A DNA stretch of 64,000 nt from Pandoraea nosoerga (lineage in GTDB: Bacteria > Pseudomonadota > Gammaproteobacteria > Burkholderiales > Burkholderiaceae), in NCBI RefSeq assembly GCF_902459585.1, contig NZ_CABPSC010000012.1, positions 62,001-126,000 on the forward strand, in the 5' to 3' direction. The notes beneath the pieces were generated by a model, which saw only the letters and a list, made by a program, of their open reading frames with translations, was not told the origin of the DNA and made no database searches. Numbering within the stretch: the first letter of the stretch is position 1; the number at the start of each line of letters is the position of its first letter. The position numbers and the translations under genes were made by a program. This document shows, in pieces, positions 18,244-28,503 of the stretch.

Positions 18244-19095
18244 ATGTTTTCCATCATTGTTCCGACGTGGAACAACCTCGCGTTGCTGCAACTGTGCGTG
18301 CGCAGCATCCGCCAGAACTCGAGCCGGCCGCATCAGATCATCGTTCACGTCAACGACGGCTCGGACGGCACGCTCGAGTGGCTGCGCGCCGAGGGGATCG
18401 AGCACACGGCGTCGCCGGATAATATCGGGATCTGCTATGCGGTGAATCAGGCGGCGGCGCTCGCGCGCGAAAAGTACATCGTCTACCTGAACGACGACAT
18501 GTACTGCTGCCCCGGCTGGGACACCGCGCTCATCGAGCGGGCCGAGGCGATGCCGGACAAGGCGTTCATGCTCTCGGGCACGATGATCGAGCCGGTCGAC
18601 ACGGGCAACCCGTGCGTGCTGGTGCAGGACTTCGGGCGCGATGTCGATACTTTCGACGAGCAGGCGCTGCTTGCCGCCGTGCCGACCTACCGCAAGCCGG
18701 ACTGGTTCGGCGCGACGTGGCCGCCCACGCTCGTTCACCGCGACTGGTGGTTCCTCGTGGGCGGCTACAGCACCGAACTGAGCCCGGGCATGAGCAGCGA
18801 CAACGATTTCTCCATGAAGATGTGGGGCGCCGGCGCACGCCGGTTCATCGGCGTCGGCGCGAGCCTCGTGTATCACTTCCAGTGCAAGAGCACGGGCAAG
18901 GTCGTGAAGAACGACGGCCGCACGCAGTTCCTGCGCAAGTGGGGCATGACGCAGTCGATTTTCGATCGCTACTACCTGCGTCGCGGTGTGCCGATCCCGG
19001 CCGGCAGCGACGGTCGCCTGGCCGAGCCGGTCGACGACGGCAAGCTGCGCTGGGCGCTGTTGCGCTCGCGGGTGAAGCGGGCGCTGGCGAAATAA
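18244..19095 (+). CDS. Family 2 glycosyltransferase
   Basis: 283 residues with an AAGGAAA Shine-Dalgarno. GT-A fold landmarks: IIVPTWNNLALLQLCVRSI (residues 4-22), VNDGSDGT (about 37), NIGICYAVNQAAALA, and the metal-binding YLNDDM (about 82-87). DNDFSMKMWGAGARRFIGVG near residue 185 may carry the catalytic base. No membrane helix, so a cytosolic enzyme using a nucleotide sugar, probably for LPS or a surface glycan given the neighbouring msbA, GT2 and rfb genes. Acceptor and sugar cannot be told. Confidence 0.88.
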   Translation: MFSIIVPTWNNLALLQLCVRSIRQNSSRPHQIIVHVNDGSDGTLEWLRAEGIEHTASPDNIGICYAVNQAAALAREKYIVYLNDDMYCCPGWDTALIERAEAMPDKAFMLSGTMIEPVDTGNPCVLVQDFGRDVDTFDEQALLAAVPTYRKPDWFGATWPPTLVHRDWWFLVGGYSTELSPGMSSDNDFSMKMWGAGARRFIGVGASLVYHFQCKSTGKVVKNDGRTQFLRKWGMTQSIFDRYYLRRGVPIPAGSDGRLAEPVDDGKLRWALLRSRVKRALAK

Positions 19096-19207
19096 GCGCG
19101 GCGGTACGTGCCTGCGCCCTGTCGGCCCCGTCGGCCGTCTCGACCCTGCCTGCCAAGCTGGCCAAGCCGGCCAAGCCGACCATCGGGCGCAGCGAGCGCC
19201 GGACACG

Positions 19208-19237
19208 AAAAAACGGACGCGTGGCGCGTCCGGTTTT
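19208..19237. terminator. Bidirectional terminator between two convergent glycosyltransferase genes
   Basis: AAAAAA, then the stem CGGACGCG-TGG-CGCGTCCG, then GTTTT. It is placed between the plus-strand gene ending at 19095 and the minus-strand gene ending at 19277. Confidence 0.9.
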
Positions 19238-19276
19238 GCATCCGAAGAAGGCGCAGGAAGGCAAGCGGTGCCGGCG

Positions 19277-20059
19277 TCAAACCTCGCCGCGTCGCAGCAG
19301 CGCGTACTTCAGAAAGGCGCTGCGAGCGTTCATGCGTGCGATGGCGGCGCCCGTGCCGCCATCGAGAAACCCACCGCGCAGCACGTAGGTGCGAATGAAC
19401 GCCCACCCGCCGTTGATCCACGGCTTGAGCGGCGAGACGCGCTTGCCGCGCAGCGCCATTTCCTTCGCGCCGGCGCGCGCATAGCGCTGTACCTTGTCCT
19501 CGACCTGCCGAGCCTCGGTATAGCTGTAGTGCAGGAGGTGGTGCGCGAGCGTGCCCAGTTCGCCGTCGACGATCACGCGCTCGTGCACGAGGTTGTCCGA
19601 AAAGCGCCCGGCCTCGCGGCGAAACAGCCGCACCACGTAGTCGGGATACCAGCCGCAGTGCCGCACCCAGTGGCCGAGGAACTGCGACAGGCGTGGCATG
19701 CGATAGCCCGCATGAGCGCCCTGGGCGAGCGCCGCGGCGATATCGGCGGCGAGCTCCGGCGTGACGCGCTCGTCGGCGTCGAGCGAGAGAACCCACGGCT
19801 GCGTCGCGTGAGACAGCGCGCGATTCTTTTGCGGGCCGAAGCCCGGCCAGTCGGGCGTGACGTGGACCTGCGCGCCGGCCGCCCGGGCGATGTCGGCCGT
19901 ACCGTCGGTACTCGCGTTGTCGACCACCACGATCTGCGACGCGAACGCACGCACCGACGCGATGCACTCGGCGATGTTATGCCGCTCGTTGCGCGTGAGG
20001 ATCGTCACGGTGAGCGGCAGTTGCGGCGCCTGCGGCGCAGGCGAAGTAGCTTCGGTCAT
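19277..20059 (-). CDS. Family 2 glycosyltransferase, WaaE/KdtX-like LPS core enzyme
   Basis: 260 residues from the ATG MTEATSPAP. LTVTILTRNERHNIAECIASVR, VVDNASTDGTADIARAAGA and LSLDADERVTPEL (DxD-type site near residue 95) match the WaaE/KdtX group, which adds glucose to the inner LPS core. KPWINGGWAFIRTYVLRGGFLDGGTGAAIARMNARSAFLKY is the amphipathic membrane-association tail typical of this family. Convergent with the other GT2 gene and immediately downstream of recQ on the same strand (66 nt). The precise core position modified is inferred only. Confidence 0.88.
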   Translation of the reverse strand: MTEATSPAPQAPQLPLTVTILTRNERHNIAECIASVRAFASQIVVVDNASTDGTADIARAAGAQVHVTPDWPGFGPQKNRALSHATQPWVLSLDADERVTPELAADIAAALAQGAHAGYRMPRLSQFLGHWVRHCGWYPDYVVRLFRREAGRFSDNLVHERVIVDGELGTLAHHLLHYSYTEARQVEDKVQRYARAGAKEMALRGKRVSPLKPWINGGWAFIRTYVLRGGFLDGGTGAAIARMNARSAFLKYALLRRGEV

Positions 20060-20125
20060 GAATACTCGCGAAATGACGGCGTCGGCCTGGCGCTGAGGCG
20101 CTCGCCACATGCCTGCCCGTGCCGG

Positions 20126-21934
20126 CTAGGCGTTGAGCAACGCCACGAGCGCTTCGCCGTAGCGTTCGATCTTCGCCTCGCCCAGTCCGGTGATGTCGGC
20201 GAGACCTTCGCGGTGCCGGGGGCGGCGCTGGGCCAGCTCGCGCAGCGTCCGGTCATGAAGGATAACGTAAGCGGGCACCTGTTGCGCCTTGGCAATGTCC
20301 TGGCGCCATGCGCGCAGCTTGTCGAACAGTTGCTGATCGGCGGGATCGAGTTCTATGGCCGGCGACGACGCATAGCCGGCAAAGCGGCCTTTCTTGCCCG
20401 TTGCCGCGCGCTGGCGCCGCAACGACAGCGTGGTCTCGCCCTTGAGCACGGGGCGCGCCGCGGCATTGAGCGTCAGCGCGCCGTACTGGCTGCTGTCGGG
20501 CTCGATGATGCCGTGTGCGATCAGTTGGCGAAACACCGAACGCCAGCCCTGATCGTCGAGTTCGCCGCCGACACCGAAGGTCGGCAGATTCTCGTGGCCG
20601 AACTGACGCACCTTGTCCGTGCTGCGCCCGCGCAGGACGTCGACCAGGTGCCCGGCGCCGAAGCGCTGCCCGGTGCGCAGGATGGCCGAGAGCGCTTTTT
20701 GCGCGGCGACGGTGCCGTCGTAGACTTCGGGCGGATTGAGGCAGACGTCGCAGTTGCCGCACGGCTCGCTGGCCTCGCCGAAGTACGAGAGCAACACGGT
20801 GCGGCGGCAGCGCGCCGCTTCGCAGTAGCCGAGCAGGGCGTCGAGCTTCTGGCGCTCGATGCGCTTTTGCAGCTCCGAGGCGTTCGATTCGTCGATCCGG
20901 CTGCGATGGACCACGACGTCGTTGAGTCCGTAAGTCATCCAGGCTTCGGCGGGTTCGCCGTCGCGCCCGGCGCGGCCCGTCTCCTGGTAATAGGCCTCGA
21001 GGCTCTTGGGCAGATCCAGATGCGCGACAAAACGCACGTCCGGCTTGTCGATGCCCATGCCGAACGCCACCGTGGCGGCCATGACGAGTCCTTCCTCGCG
21101 CAGGAACCGCTGCTGGTGAGCGCGCCGCACTTCGGCGTCGAGTCCGGCGTGGTACGGCAGCGCCGCAATGCCCTGCGTCTGGAGCCACGCGGCCGTTTCT
21201 TCCACTTTCTTGCGCGACAGGCAGTAGACGATGCCCGCCTCGCCGCGATGCCGTGCGAGAAAGGCCAGCAGTTGCCTGCGCGGATTGTCGCGATCGACGA
21301 TCTCGTAGCGAATGTTCGGCCGATCGAAGCTCGAGACGAACACACGCGCTTCGGTCAGGCCCAGCCGTGTCTGGATTTCGTCGCGCGTGGCGGCGTCGGC
21401 CGTGGCCGTGAGCGCGATGCGCGGCACCTGCGGATAACGCTCGTGCAGCGCCGAGAGCTGGATGTATTCGGGACGGAAATCATGCCCCCACTGCGATACG
21501 CAATGCGCTTCGTCGATGGCAAAGAGCGCGAGCTGTGCGCGCTCGTCGAGGCGGTCGAGCAGATCGAGGAAACGATCGGTCAGCAAGCGCTCGGGCGCGA
21601 CGTAGAGCAAGTCTAGCTCGCCGCGTGCGGCCCGGCGCTCGGTGTCGAGCGCCTCGTCGAAACCGAGACTGGAATTGAGGTAGGCGGCGCGCACGCCCGC
21701 CTGCAGCAGGGCGTCGACCTGGTCCTGCATGAGCGCGATGAGCGGCGAGACCACGATGCCGATACCAGGGCGCAGCAGGGCGGGAATCTGGTAGCAGAGC
21801 GACTTGCCGCCGCCCGTGGGCATGAGGACGAGGGCGTCGCCCCCGCCGGCCACATGGTCGACGATGGCGGCCTGATCGCCACGGAATGCGTTATAGCCGA
21901 ATACGGTACGGAGGACTTCGAGTGCGCTTGCCAT
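20126..21934 (-). CDS. recQ: ATP-dependent DNA helicase RecQ
   Basis: 602 residues from ATG ([21 protein letters not shown]). Walker [18 protein letters not shown] (about 38), DEAH box [20 protein letters not shown] (about 145), RecQ zinc-binding cysteines [28 protein letters not shown] (about 370-400), RQC winged helix, and a C-terminal HRDC domain (about 525-602, [26 protein letters not shown]). Unwinds DNA in recombination repair. Length matches the family; upstream in-frame codons are antisense to msbA and are not used. Divergent from msbA across 174 bp. Confidence 0.95.
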   Translation of the reverse strand: MASALEVLRTVFGYNAFRGDQAAIVDHVAGGGDALVLMPTGGGKSLCYQIPALLRPGIGIVVSPLIALMQDQVDALLQAGVRAAYLNSSLGFDEALDTERRAARGELDLLYVAPERLLTDRFLDLLDRLDERAQLALFAIDEAHCVSQWGHDFRPEYIQLSALHERYPQVPRIALTATADAATRDEIQTRLGLTEARVFVSSFDRPNIRYEIVDRDNPRRQLLAFLARHRGEAGIVYCLSRKKVEETAAWLQTQGIAALPYHAGLDAEVRRAHQQRFLREEGLVMAATVAFGMGIDKPDVRFVAHLDLPKSLEAYYQETGRAGRDGEPAEAWMTYGLNDVVVHRSRIDESNASELQKRIERQKLDALLGYCEAARCRRTVLLSYFGEASEPCGNCDVCLNPPEVYDGTVAAQKALSAILRTGQRFGAGHLVDVLRGRSTDKVRQFGHENLPTFGVGGELDDQGWRSVFRQLIAHGIIEPDSSQYGALTLNAAARPVLKGETTLSLRRQRAATGKKGRFAGYASSPAIELDPADQQLFDKLRAWRQDIAKAQQVPAYVILHDRTLRELAQRRPRHREGLADITGLGEAKIERYGEALVALLNA

Positions 21935-22108
21935 GGCCGGGAGTATACCGGTTCCCCCGGCGCTCCGGCGCGCCGGAATCCCCGAAAAGCCCGAGGCTCG
22001 CGGCGATGGCGGAGAATTTCGCGGCGGCCTCCGAGCCGTGCCCGGGCGCGTCCCGACGCGGGCGTCCGGTACGTTAGAATAGCGGTTTTTCCGCCGTCCC
22101 CCATCTCC

Positions 22109-23863
22109 ATGAGCGCACCGCACAAGCCCGCCGGACCGATTCTGCGACGTCTGCTGGGCTATCTTCAGCCGTACTGGCACATGGGCCTGCTGGCCGTCAT
22201 CGCCATGGCGCTCGTCGCGGGGACCGAAGCGGCCATTCCGGCGGTCCTCAAGCCAGTGCTGGACAAGGGCTTCTCGGGCGGCGATCCGTGGAAGCTGTGG
22301 TACGTGCCGGCCGCGGTGATCGGCCTTGCCATCGTGCGCGGGCTGGCGCAGTACGCCGCCAACTACATGCTCTCGTGGGTCTCCAACCGCGTGCTGCTGG
22401 ATCTGCGCGTGCGAATGTTCGAGCGTCTGCTGCACGCGCCCGCGGCCTACTATCAACGCGAGACGACCAGCACCCTCATCAACGCCATCGTCTACGAAGT
22501 CAACCAGGTGCTGGGCGTGCTGACCACGGTGCTGATCACGCTCGTGCGCGACTCGCTCACCGTCGTCGGCCTGCTGGGTTACCTCTTTTACCTGAACTGG
22601 CGCCTCACGCTTGTCGTCGCCGTCATTCTGCCGCTCATCGGCTGGCTCGTCGGCAAGATCAACCGGCGCCTGCGTCGCCTGAACCGCGAGCAGCAAACGC
22701 TCACCAATGCGCTGTCGTATGTCGTCGAAGAAGCGGTCGGCGGCTACAAGGTCGTGAAGATCCACAATGGCGAAGAGTATGAGAAGACGCGCTTCGACAG
22801 GATGACCAGCCGGCTGCGCGGCTACGCCATGCGCGTGACGGTCTCCGGCGGCCTGGCGCAACCGGTCACGCAGGCGCTGGCGTCGCTCGCGCTGGCCGTC
22901 GTGATCACGGTGGCGATGATCGAATCGTCCTCGGGCGAGATGACCGTGGGCGGCTTCACGGCGTTCGTCACCGCGCTGCTGCTCGTGGTCTCGCCGCTCA
23001 AGCACCTGATGGACGTCAACCAGCCGCTGCAGCGCGGCGTGACGGCTGCCGAGCTGATTTTCGACGTGATGGACGTCGAGCTCGAGCCTGCCGGCGGCGA
23101 GCGCACACTCGAGCGGGCGAAGGGCCGCGTGACGTTCGATCAGGTGAGCTTCCACTACGGCGCAAGCGAGCGTCCGACGCTCGACAGGATTTCACTGAAC
23201 GTGGCACCCGGGGAGATGGTCGCGCTCGTCGGCCCGTCGGGCAGCGGCAAGACAACGCTCGTCAACCTGGTGCCGCGGTTCTTCGATCCGAGCGCCGGCC
23301 GCATCCTGCTCGACGACATTCCGCTCACGGAGCTTCGCCTGGCGGACCTGCGCCGTCAGATCGCCTTCGTGAGCCAGGACGTGGTGCTGTTCAACGACAC
23401 CGTGGCGGCGAACGTGGCGTATGGCCAGGAAATCGACCTCGCGCGCGTGCATGCGGCGCTGCGTGCGGCCAATCTGACCGATGCGGTCGAAGCCATGCCC
23501 GAGGGCGTGCAGACGCTCGTGGGCGATAATGGCATGCGCCTGTCGGGCGGTCAGCGTCAGCGCCTGGCCATTGCGCGCGCCATCTACAAGGACGCCCCGA
23601 TCCTGATTCTCGACGAGGCCACGTCGGCGCTGGACTCGGAGTCGGAGCGCCATGTGCAGGCGGCGCTCGAAGTGCTGATGGAGGGACGCACCACGCTCGT
23701 GATCGCGCACCGTCTGTCCACCATCGAGCGAGCGGACCGTATCGTCGTGCTGGAGCACGGCCGGATCGTGGAGCAGGGGTCTCACCAGGAACTGGTGGCG
23801 CACAATGGCCTTTACGCCCATCTGCACCGCATCCAGTATGCGCAGCAAGCGCAGGAAGCCTGA
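22109..23863 (+). CDS. msbA: Lipid A export ATP-binding/permease protein
   Basis: 584 residues, ABC half-transporter. An N-terminal six-helix domain (about 15-320) is followed by an NBD with Walker [13 protein letters not shown] (about 375), signature [14 protein letters not shown] (about 478) and Walker [13 protein letters not shown] (about 500). MsbA flips lipid A-core from the inner to the outer leaflet of the inner membrane. Start [17 protein letters not shown]. Neighbouring glycosyltransferases and rfb genes fit an LPS context. Confidence 0.93.
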   Translation: MSAPHKPAGPILRRLLGYLQPYWHMGLLAVIAMALVAGTEAAIPAVLKPVLDKGFSGGDPWKLWYVPAAVIGLAIVRGLAQYAANYMLSWVSNRVLLDLRVRMFERLLHAPAAYYQRETTSTLINAIVYEVNQVLGVLTTVLITLVRDSLTVVGLLGYLFYLNWRLTLVVAVILPLIGWLVGKINRRLRRLNREQQTLTNALSYVVEEAVGGYKVVKIHNGEEYEKTRFDRMTSRLRGYAMRVTVSGGLAQPVTQALASLALAVVITVAMIESSSGEMTVGGFTAFVTALLLVVSPLKHLMDVNQPLQRGVTAAELIFDVMDVELEPAGGERTLERAKGRVTFDQVSFHYGASERPTLDRISLNVAPGEMVALVGPSGSGKTTLVNLVPRFFDPSAGRILLDDIPLTELRLADLRRQIAFVSQDVVLFNDTVAANVAYGQEIDLARVHAALRAANLTDAVEAMPEGVQTLVGDNGMRLSGGQRQRLAIARAIYKDAPILILDEATSALDSESERHVQAALEVLMEGRTTLVIAHRLSTIERADRIVVLEHGRIVEQGSHQELVAHNGLYAHLHRIQYAQQAQEA

Positions 23864-23949
23864 CGCGCGACGCGCTGCCGCGCCCCGGCACGTTGTGTCG
23901 AGACGTCGGCCCGGTCAGCGTCCTGTCACCGCCATAGAAGGAGATCGCA

Positions 23950-24534
23950 ATGCGCCAGTCGCCAATCAGTCGTTTCCCCGTGCCGGATCTGGCCACGTTG
24001 CCAGCCGATATTCGCGCGCGTATCGAGCAGGTGCAGGAGAAGGCCGGCTTCATTCCGAACGTGTTCCTTGCGCTGGCGCACCGTCCCGACGAATTCCGGG
24101 CGTTTTTCGCGTATCACGACGCGTTGATGCTCAAGGAGGGTAACCTCAGCAAGGGCGAGCGCGAGATGATCGTGGTGGCCACGAGCGCTGCGAACCAATG
24201 TCTGTATTGCGTGGTCGCGCACGGTGCGCTGGTGCGCATCTACGAGAAGCAGCCGCTGCTGGCCGACCAGGTGGCCGTCAACTATCTGAAGGCCGATCTG
24301 ACAGCGCGTCAGAAGGCGATTCTCGCGTATGCCATGAAAGTGTGCGAACGCTCCCACGAAGTGGGCGACGACGATTACGCCGCGCTGCGCGAGCACGGCC
24401 TGGACGACGAGGACATCTGGGACATCGCCGCGATCACGGCGTTTTTCGGCATGTCCAACCGCATTGCGAATGCCATTTCAATGCGGCCTAACGACGAATT
24501 TTTCCTGATGGGGCGCGTGCCGCGCAGTCCGTAA
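23950..24534 (+). CDS. AhpD-like peroxidase-related (carboxymuconolactone decarboxylase family) protein
   Basis: 194 residues with a near-ideal AAGGAGA Shine-Dalgarno. The AhpD-fold core contains the redox motif CLYCVVAHGALVR (Cys-X-X-Cys, about 87-90), preceded by LSKGEREMIVVATSAANQ, and followed by LTARQKAILAYAMKVCERSHEV and DIWDIAAITAFFGMSNRIANAI. This is the peroxidase-related enzyme subgroup, probably a thiol-dependent peroxidase; the reductant is unknown. Sits 86 nt after msbA and 30 nt before rfbB, all on one strand, so possibly cotranscribed without an obvious link in function. Confidence 0.85.
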   Translation: MRQSPISRFPVPDLATLPADIRARIEQVQEKAGFIPNVFLALAHRPDEFRAFFAYHDALMLKEGNLSKGEREMIVVATSAANQCLYCVVAHGALVRIYEKQPLLADQVAVNYLKADLTARQKAILAYAMKVCERSHEVGDDDYAALREHGLDDEDIWDIAAITAFFGMSNRIANAISMRPNDEFFLMGRVPRSP

Positions 24535-24564
24535 CAGTCTACTTTTGACCCAAGCTCGATACCT

Positions 24565-25629
24565 ATGATCTTCGTGACTGGCGGCGCCGGCTTCATCGGT
24601 GCAAATTTCGTACTCGACTGGTTCGCGCAAAGCGACGAACCGGTCCTGACCGTCGACAAGCTGACCTACGCGGGCAACCTGACGAACCTGGCGAGTCTGG
24701 AACGGGATCCCCGTCACCATTTCGCGCAGGTCGACATCTGCGATCGTGAGGCGCTCGATCGCCTGTATGCGAAGCATCAGCCCCGCGCAGTCATCCACTT
24801 TGCCGCCGAAAGCCACGTCGATCGCTCGATTCACGGTCCGGGCGACTTCGTGCAGACGAACGTCGTCGGCACGTTCACGATGCTCGAGGCCGCGCGCGCC
24901 TACTGGGGCACGCTGACGGGCGAAGCGCGTGAGGCATTCCGCTTCCTGCACGTCTCGACGGACGAGGTCTACGGCTCGTTGGGCCCGACCGATCCCGCGT
25001 TCTCCGAGACCACGCCGTATGCACCGAACAGCCCGTATTCGGCGTCGAAGGCGGGCTCGGATCATCTGGTGCGCGCCTATCATCATACGTATGGCCTGCC
25101 CACGCTGACGACCAACTGCTCGAACAACTACGGCCCGTATCAATTCCCGGAGAAGCTGATTCCGCTGGTGATCGCCAACGCGCTCGCCGGCAAACCGCTG
25201 CCGATCTACGGCGACGGCAGCAACGTGCGCGACTGGCTCTACGTAGGCGACCATTGCTCGGCGATTCGCGAAGTGCTCGCACGCGGCGCACCCGGCGAGG
25301 TGTACAACGTCGGCGGCTGGAACGAACAGAGCAACCTGTCGGTGGTGAAGCACCTGTGCACGCTGCTCGACGAACTGTCGCCGCGCGCGGACGGCAAGTC
25401 ATACGCCGACCAGATCACGTTCGTGACCGACCGTCCTGGTCACGATCGCCGTTATGCCATCGATGCGCGCAAGCTCGAGCGCGAGCTGGGCTGGCGCCCG
25501 GCGCAGACCTTCGAGACCGGCATGCGCAAGACGGTGCAGTGGTATCTGGCCAACGGCGAATGGGTGCGCCAGGTGCAGTCGGGCGAATACCAGCGCTGGA
25601 TCGAAACGCACTATCAGAAAAAAGACTGA
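24565..25629 (+). CDS. rfbB: dTDP-glucose 4,6-dehydratase
   Basis: 354 residues, extended SDR. NAD-binding [10 protein letters not shown] (6-15), catalytic Thr-Asp-Glu in [10 protein letters not shown] (about 133-135), [10 protein letters not shown] (Tyr/Lys, about 160), and sugar-binding [18 protein letters not shown]. Converts dTDP-glucose to dTDP-4-keto-6-deoxyglucose, second step of dTDP-L-rhamnose synthesis. First of three clustered genes, rfbB-rfbA-rfbC, with 8 and 22 nt gaps. Uses a weak Shine-Dalgarno. Confidence 0.96.
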   Translation: MIFVTGGAGFIGANFVLDWFAQSDEPVLTVDKLTYAGNLTNLASLERDPRHHFAQVDICDREALDRLYAKHQPRAVIHFAAESHVDRSIHGPGDFVQTNVVGTFTMLEAARAYWGTLTGEAREAFRFLHVSTDEVYGSLGPTDPAFSETTPYAPNSPYSASKAGSDHLVRAYHHTYGLPTLTTNCSNNYGPYQFPEKLIPLVIANALAGKPLPIYGDGSNVRDWLYVGDHCSAIREVLARGAPGEVYNVGGWNEQSNLSVVKHLCTLLDELSPRADGKSYADQITFVTDRPGHDRRYAIDARKLERELGWRPAQTFETGMRKTVQWYLANGEWVRQVQSGEYQRWIETHYQKKD

Positions 25630-25637
25630 GGCAACGT

Positions 25638-26525
25638 ATGGGCGTCAGACGCAAAGGCATTATTCTCGCCGGAGGATCCGGCACGCGCTTGTATCCGGCG
25701 ACGCTGGCGGTCTCCAAGCAACTGCTGCCGGTCTACGACAAGCCGATGATCTACTACCCGCTCACCACGCTGATGCTGGCGGGAATTCGCGACGTGCTGA
25801 TTATCTCTACGCCGCAAGATACCCCCCGTTTCGAGCAACTCCTCGGCGACGGCAGGCAGTGGGGCCTGAATCTGCAATACGCGGTGCAGCCGTCGCCGGA
25901 CGGTCTCGCACAAGCGTTCCTGATCGGTGCGAACTTCATCGGCAACGATCCGTGCGCGCTGGTGCTTGGCGACAATCTGTTCTATGGCCATGATTTCGCG
26001 GCGTTGCTTGGCGCGGCCAACGCGCAGACGAGCGGCGCGACGGTCTTCGCCTATCCGGTACACGATCCGGAGCGTTATGGCGTGGTGACGTTCGACGAGA
26101 ACGGCAAGGCCATCGATCTCGTGGAAAAGCCGAAGGAGCCCAAGTCGCGCTACGCGGTCACCGGACTGTACTTCTGCGACAACGACGTGATCGAGATTGC
26201 ACGCGCCATCAAACCGTCGGCGCGCGGCGAGTTGGAGATTACGGACGTCAACAACGAGTACCTGAAGCGCGGCAAGCTCAACGTCCAGATCATGGGCCGC
26301 GGCTACGCGTGGCTCGATACGGGGACGCACGAATCGATGCTCGAGGCGAGCACGTTCATTCAGACCATCGAAAGCCGCCAGGGCCTGAAGGTGGCATGTC
26401 CGGAAGAAATTGCTTATCGACGCGGCTGGATCGACGCCGCTGCCATCGAAGCGTTGGCCCAACCGCTGGTGAAGACCGGCTACGGCCAGTACCTGCTCGC
26501 CATGCTCAACGAGCGCGTATTCTGA
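25638..26525 (+). CDS. rfbA: Glucose-1-phosphate thymidylyltransferase
   Basis: 295 residues from the [23 protein letters not shown]. Nucleotidyltransferase signature [31 protein letters not shown], metal-binding Asp in [13 protein letters not shown], and [20 protein letters not shown]. Forms dTDP-glucose from dTTP and glucose-1-phosphate, first step of the rhamnose pathway. The family is allosterically inhibited by dTDP-rhamnose. Starts 8 nt after rfbB; a longer in-frame reading inside rfbB is spurious. Confidence 0.96.
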   Translation: MGVRRKGIILAGGSGTRLYPATLAVSKQLLPVYDKPMIYYPLTTLMLAGIRDVLIISTPQDTPRFEQLLGDGRQWGLNLQYAVQPSPDGLAQAFLIGANFIGNDPCALVLGDNLFYGHDFAALLGAANAQTSGATVFAYPVHDPERYGVVTFDENGKAIDLVEKPKEPKSRYAVTGLYFCDNDVIEIARAIKPSARGELEITDVNNEYLKRGKLNVQIMGRGYAWLDTGTHESMLEASTFIQTIESRQGLKVACPEEIAYRRGWIDAAAIEALAQPLVKTGYGQYLLAMLNERVF

Positions 26526-26547
26526 TCGCTCCGTCTAAGGTCAACTC

Positions 26548-27096
26548 ATGCAACTGATTGCCACCGCCATTGCCGACGTCAAAGTGGTCGAGCCGAAAGT
26601 GTTCGGCGACTCGCGCGGCTACTTTTTTGAAAGCTTCAACCAGCGCCAGTTCGACGATGCTCTCGGCAAGCGTCTCACCTTCGTGCAGGACAACCAGTCG
26701 CGCTCGGCGCGCGGCGTGCTGCGTGGCCTGCACTATCAGGTGAAGCAACCGCAGGGCAAGCTCGTGCGTGTGCTGCAGGGCGAGATCTACGACGTGGCCG
26801 TCGATATCCGCCAGGGCTCACCGACGTTCGGCAAGTGGGTGGCCGAGGTGCTGAGCGCGCAGAACAAGAAACAGTTGTGGATTCCGGCAGGCTTCGCGCA
26901 CGGTTTCGTGGTGACTTCGGAGACTGCGGAAGTGCTCTACAAGACGACCGACTACTGGGCGCCGCAGTACGAGCGTTGCATCCGCTGGGACGACCCGACA
27001 CTTGCGATCCCCTGGCCGCTCGACGGCATCACCCCCATCGTCTCGGACAAGGACAAGGTCGGCATGCTGTTCGCGGATTACCGCCACGAGGATTGA
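26548..27096 (+). CDS. rfbC: dTDP-4-dehydrorhamnose 3,5-epimerase
   Basis: 182 residues, cupin fold. Catalytic His in LRGLHYQVKQPQGKLVRVLQGEIYDVAVDIRQGS (about 63), then KQLWIPAGFAHGFVVTSETAEVLYKTTDYW, with the Asp/His relay and Tyr typical of RmlC. Third gene of rfbBAC; Shine-Dalgarno AAGG. The reductase gene rfbD that completes dTDP-L-rhamnose is not next to it: the following gene is on the other strand and unrelated. Confidence 0.95.
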   Translation: MQLIATAIADVKVVEPKVFGDSRGYFFESFNQRQFDDALGKRLTFVQDNQSRSARGVLRGLHYQVKQPQGKLVRVLQGEIYDVAVDIRQGSPTFGKWVAEVLSAQNKKQLWIPAGFAHGFVVTSETAEVLYKTTDYWAPQYERCIRWDDPTLAIPWPLDGITPIVSDKDKVGMLFADYRHED

Positions 27097-27215
27097 TCGG
27101 ATCGCTTCCGAGCACAGTCGGGCAAGGCCGCGATTGCCCGAACCCGTCGACGTCACCTTGTCACCACGTTTCGCCGCATTCCATTCCGCCGCGGCCGCCG
27201 CGAGCCTCGCGTCCG

Positions 27216-28475
27216 TCAGTCGACGGGGCGCCCGGCGGCCGTCGAAACGCCTTCGCCGTTCGCCGTCGCGCGCACCTCTTCGGCCGCCGGCGTTTCCCCG
27301 GTAATGCACAGCACTCGCACGCGGCGCAGGCCGAAGCGGGCGGCGAGCGCATCCGCCACCGCCTGCGACGCCGGCTCGATGCCGCCGTGCATGCCGGCCC
27401 CCGACGCGTCTCCCAGCCCCTCGACCAGCACGTCCGCTTCCAACCCGTTGTCGAGGTAGTGCAGCTTCACGCCGTGCAGCGCCAGCGCGTTGGCTCGACA
27501 GAGCACTTCGGCCGCGCCGACGACGACCGCGCGCGCCGGCCACTGCTGCAAGGCGGTGCCCTTGGTGTCGCTCTCCGCGTCGACATGAACCAGCACGTCG
27601 AGAATCTCCGGCTCGCGCATGACTGCCGCGCGCGCCTGCTCGGCGATGTAATGGCCCTCGGAGACGGACAGCCGGCCGTCGACGAGGATATGCACGTCCA
27701 CGACGATCTGGTCGCCCATGCGGCGGGTACGCAGCATGTCGATGGCGCGCACACCCGGCGTGTCGGTGAGCCGCGTGCGGATGTTGACGGTGGTGCCGTC
27801 GTCCACACCGCGATCGATCAGGTCCTGCAGCGCGTTCCAGCCGAATTTCCAGCCGGTGCGGCCGATCATCAGGCCCACGAGCGCGGCGGCGAGCGGATCG
27901 AGAATGCGATAGCCCGCGAGGTTGCCGAGAATGCCGCAAGCCACGACGAGCGAGGAAAGGGCGTCCGAGCGCGCGTGCCAGGCGTTGGCCACCAGCATGG
28001 CCGAGCGCACGCGCTGCGCGGCGCGCAGCATGTAGCGAAAGAGTCCTTCCTTGGATACCAGCACGAACACGGCGACAGCGAGCGCGACCGTGTGCACTTC
28101 CGGAATCGCTTCGGGATGCAGCAGGCGCTCCACGCCGCGCCACAACATGCCCGCGCCGACGGCCACCAGAATCACGCCGAGGAACAGCGACGCCGCATTT
28201 TCGTAGCGGCTGTGCCCGTAGGGGTGGTCGGCGTCGGGCGCCCGCGCGCTGCCGCGCGCAGCGGCCAGCACCACGAAGTCGGAGACGATGTCCGAGAGCG
28301 AATGAATGCCGTCGGCGATCAACGCCTGAGAACGGGCGAAAACGCCGACGGCGATCTGCGCCGTGGTGAGCACGATATTGACCCAGATGCTGACCCAGGT
28401 CGAATGGCGCGCGACGGCGTGCTTGTCGAGCGCCTCGCTCGATGCCGCCAGGTTGTCGTAGTTCGTGTAAGGCAT
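27216..28475 (-). CDS. Cation diffusion facilitator (CDF) family metal transporter
   Basis: 419 residues. Six helices from about 25 to 215. Metal site A motifs ALIADGIHSLSDIVSDFVVL (HxxxD, about 52-56) and NAWHARSDALSSLVV (HxxxD, about 165-169). The C-terminal cytoplasmic domain (about 220-310, VDVHILVDGRLSVSEGHYIAEQARAAV) is followed by a second ferredoxin-like extension up to 419, longer than the usual 300 residues. Exports Zn, Co, Fe or Mn by proton antiport; the metal is not predictable. Starts 28 nt after the rng stop, so probably in the maf-rng-CDF unit. Confidence 0.92.
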   Translation of the reverse strand: MPYTNYDNLAASSEALDKHAVARHSTWVSIWVNIVLTTAQIAVGVFARSQALIADGIHSLSDIVSDFVVLAAARGSARAPDADHPYGHSRYENAASLFLGVILVAVGAGMLWRGVERLLHPEAIPEVHTVALAVAVFVLVSKEGLFRYMLRAAQRVRSAMLVANAWHARSDALSSLVVACGILGNLAGYRILDPLAAALVGLMIGRTGWKFGWNALQDLIDRGVDDGTTVNIRTRLTDTPGVRAIDMLRTRRMGDQIVVDVHILVDGRLSVSEGHYIAEQARAAVMREPEILDVLVHVDAESDTKGTALQQWPARAVVVGAAEVLCRANALALHGVKLHYLDNGLEADVLVEGLGDASGAGMHGGIEPASQAVADALAARFGLRRVRVLCITGETPAAEEVRATANGEGVSTAAGRPVD

Positions 28476-28503
28476 GGGGTCGAGGCGCTTGATCGCCGCA
28501 GTG

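Noticed and set aside
14538-18308. A 1256-codon open frame on the minus strand opposite dnaE.
   Set aside because: It mirrors dnaE codons in a GC-rich genome, is His/Arg/Glu-rich without domain features, and has no Shine-Dalgarno.
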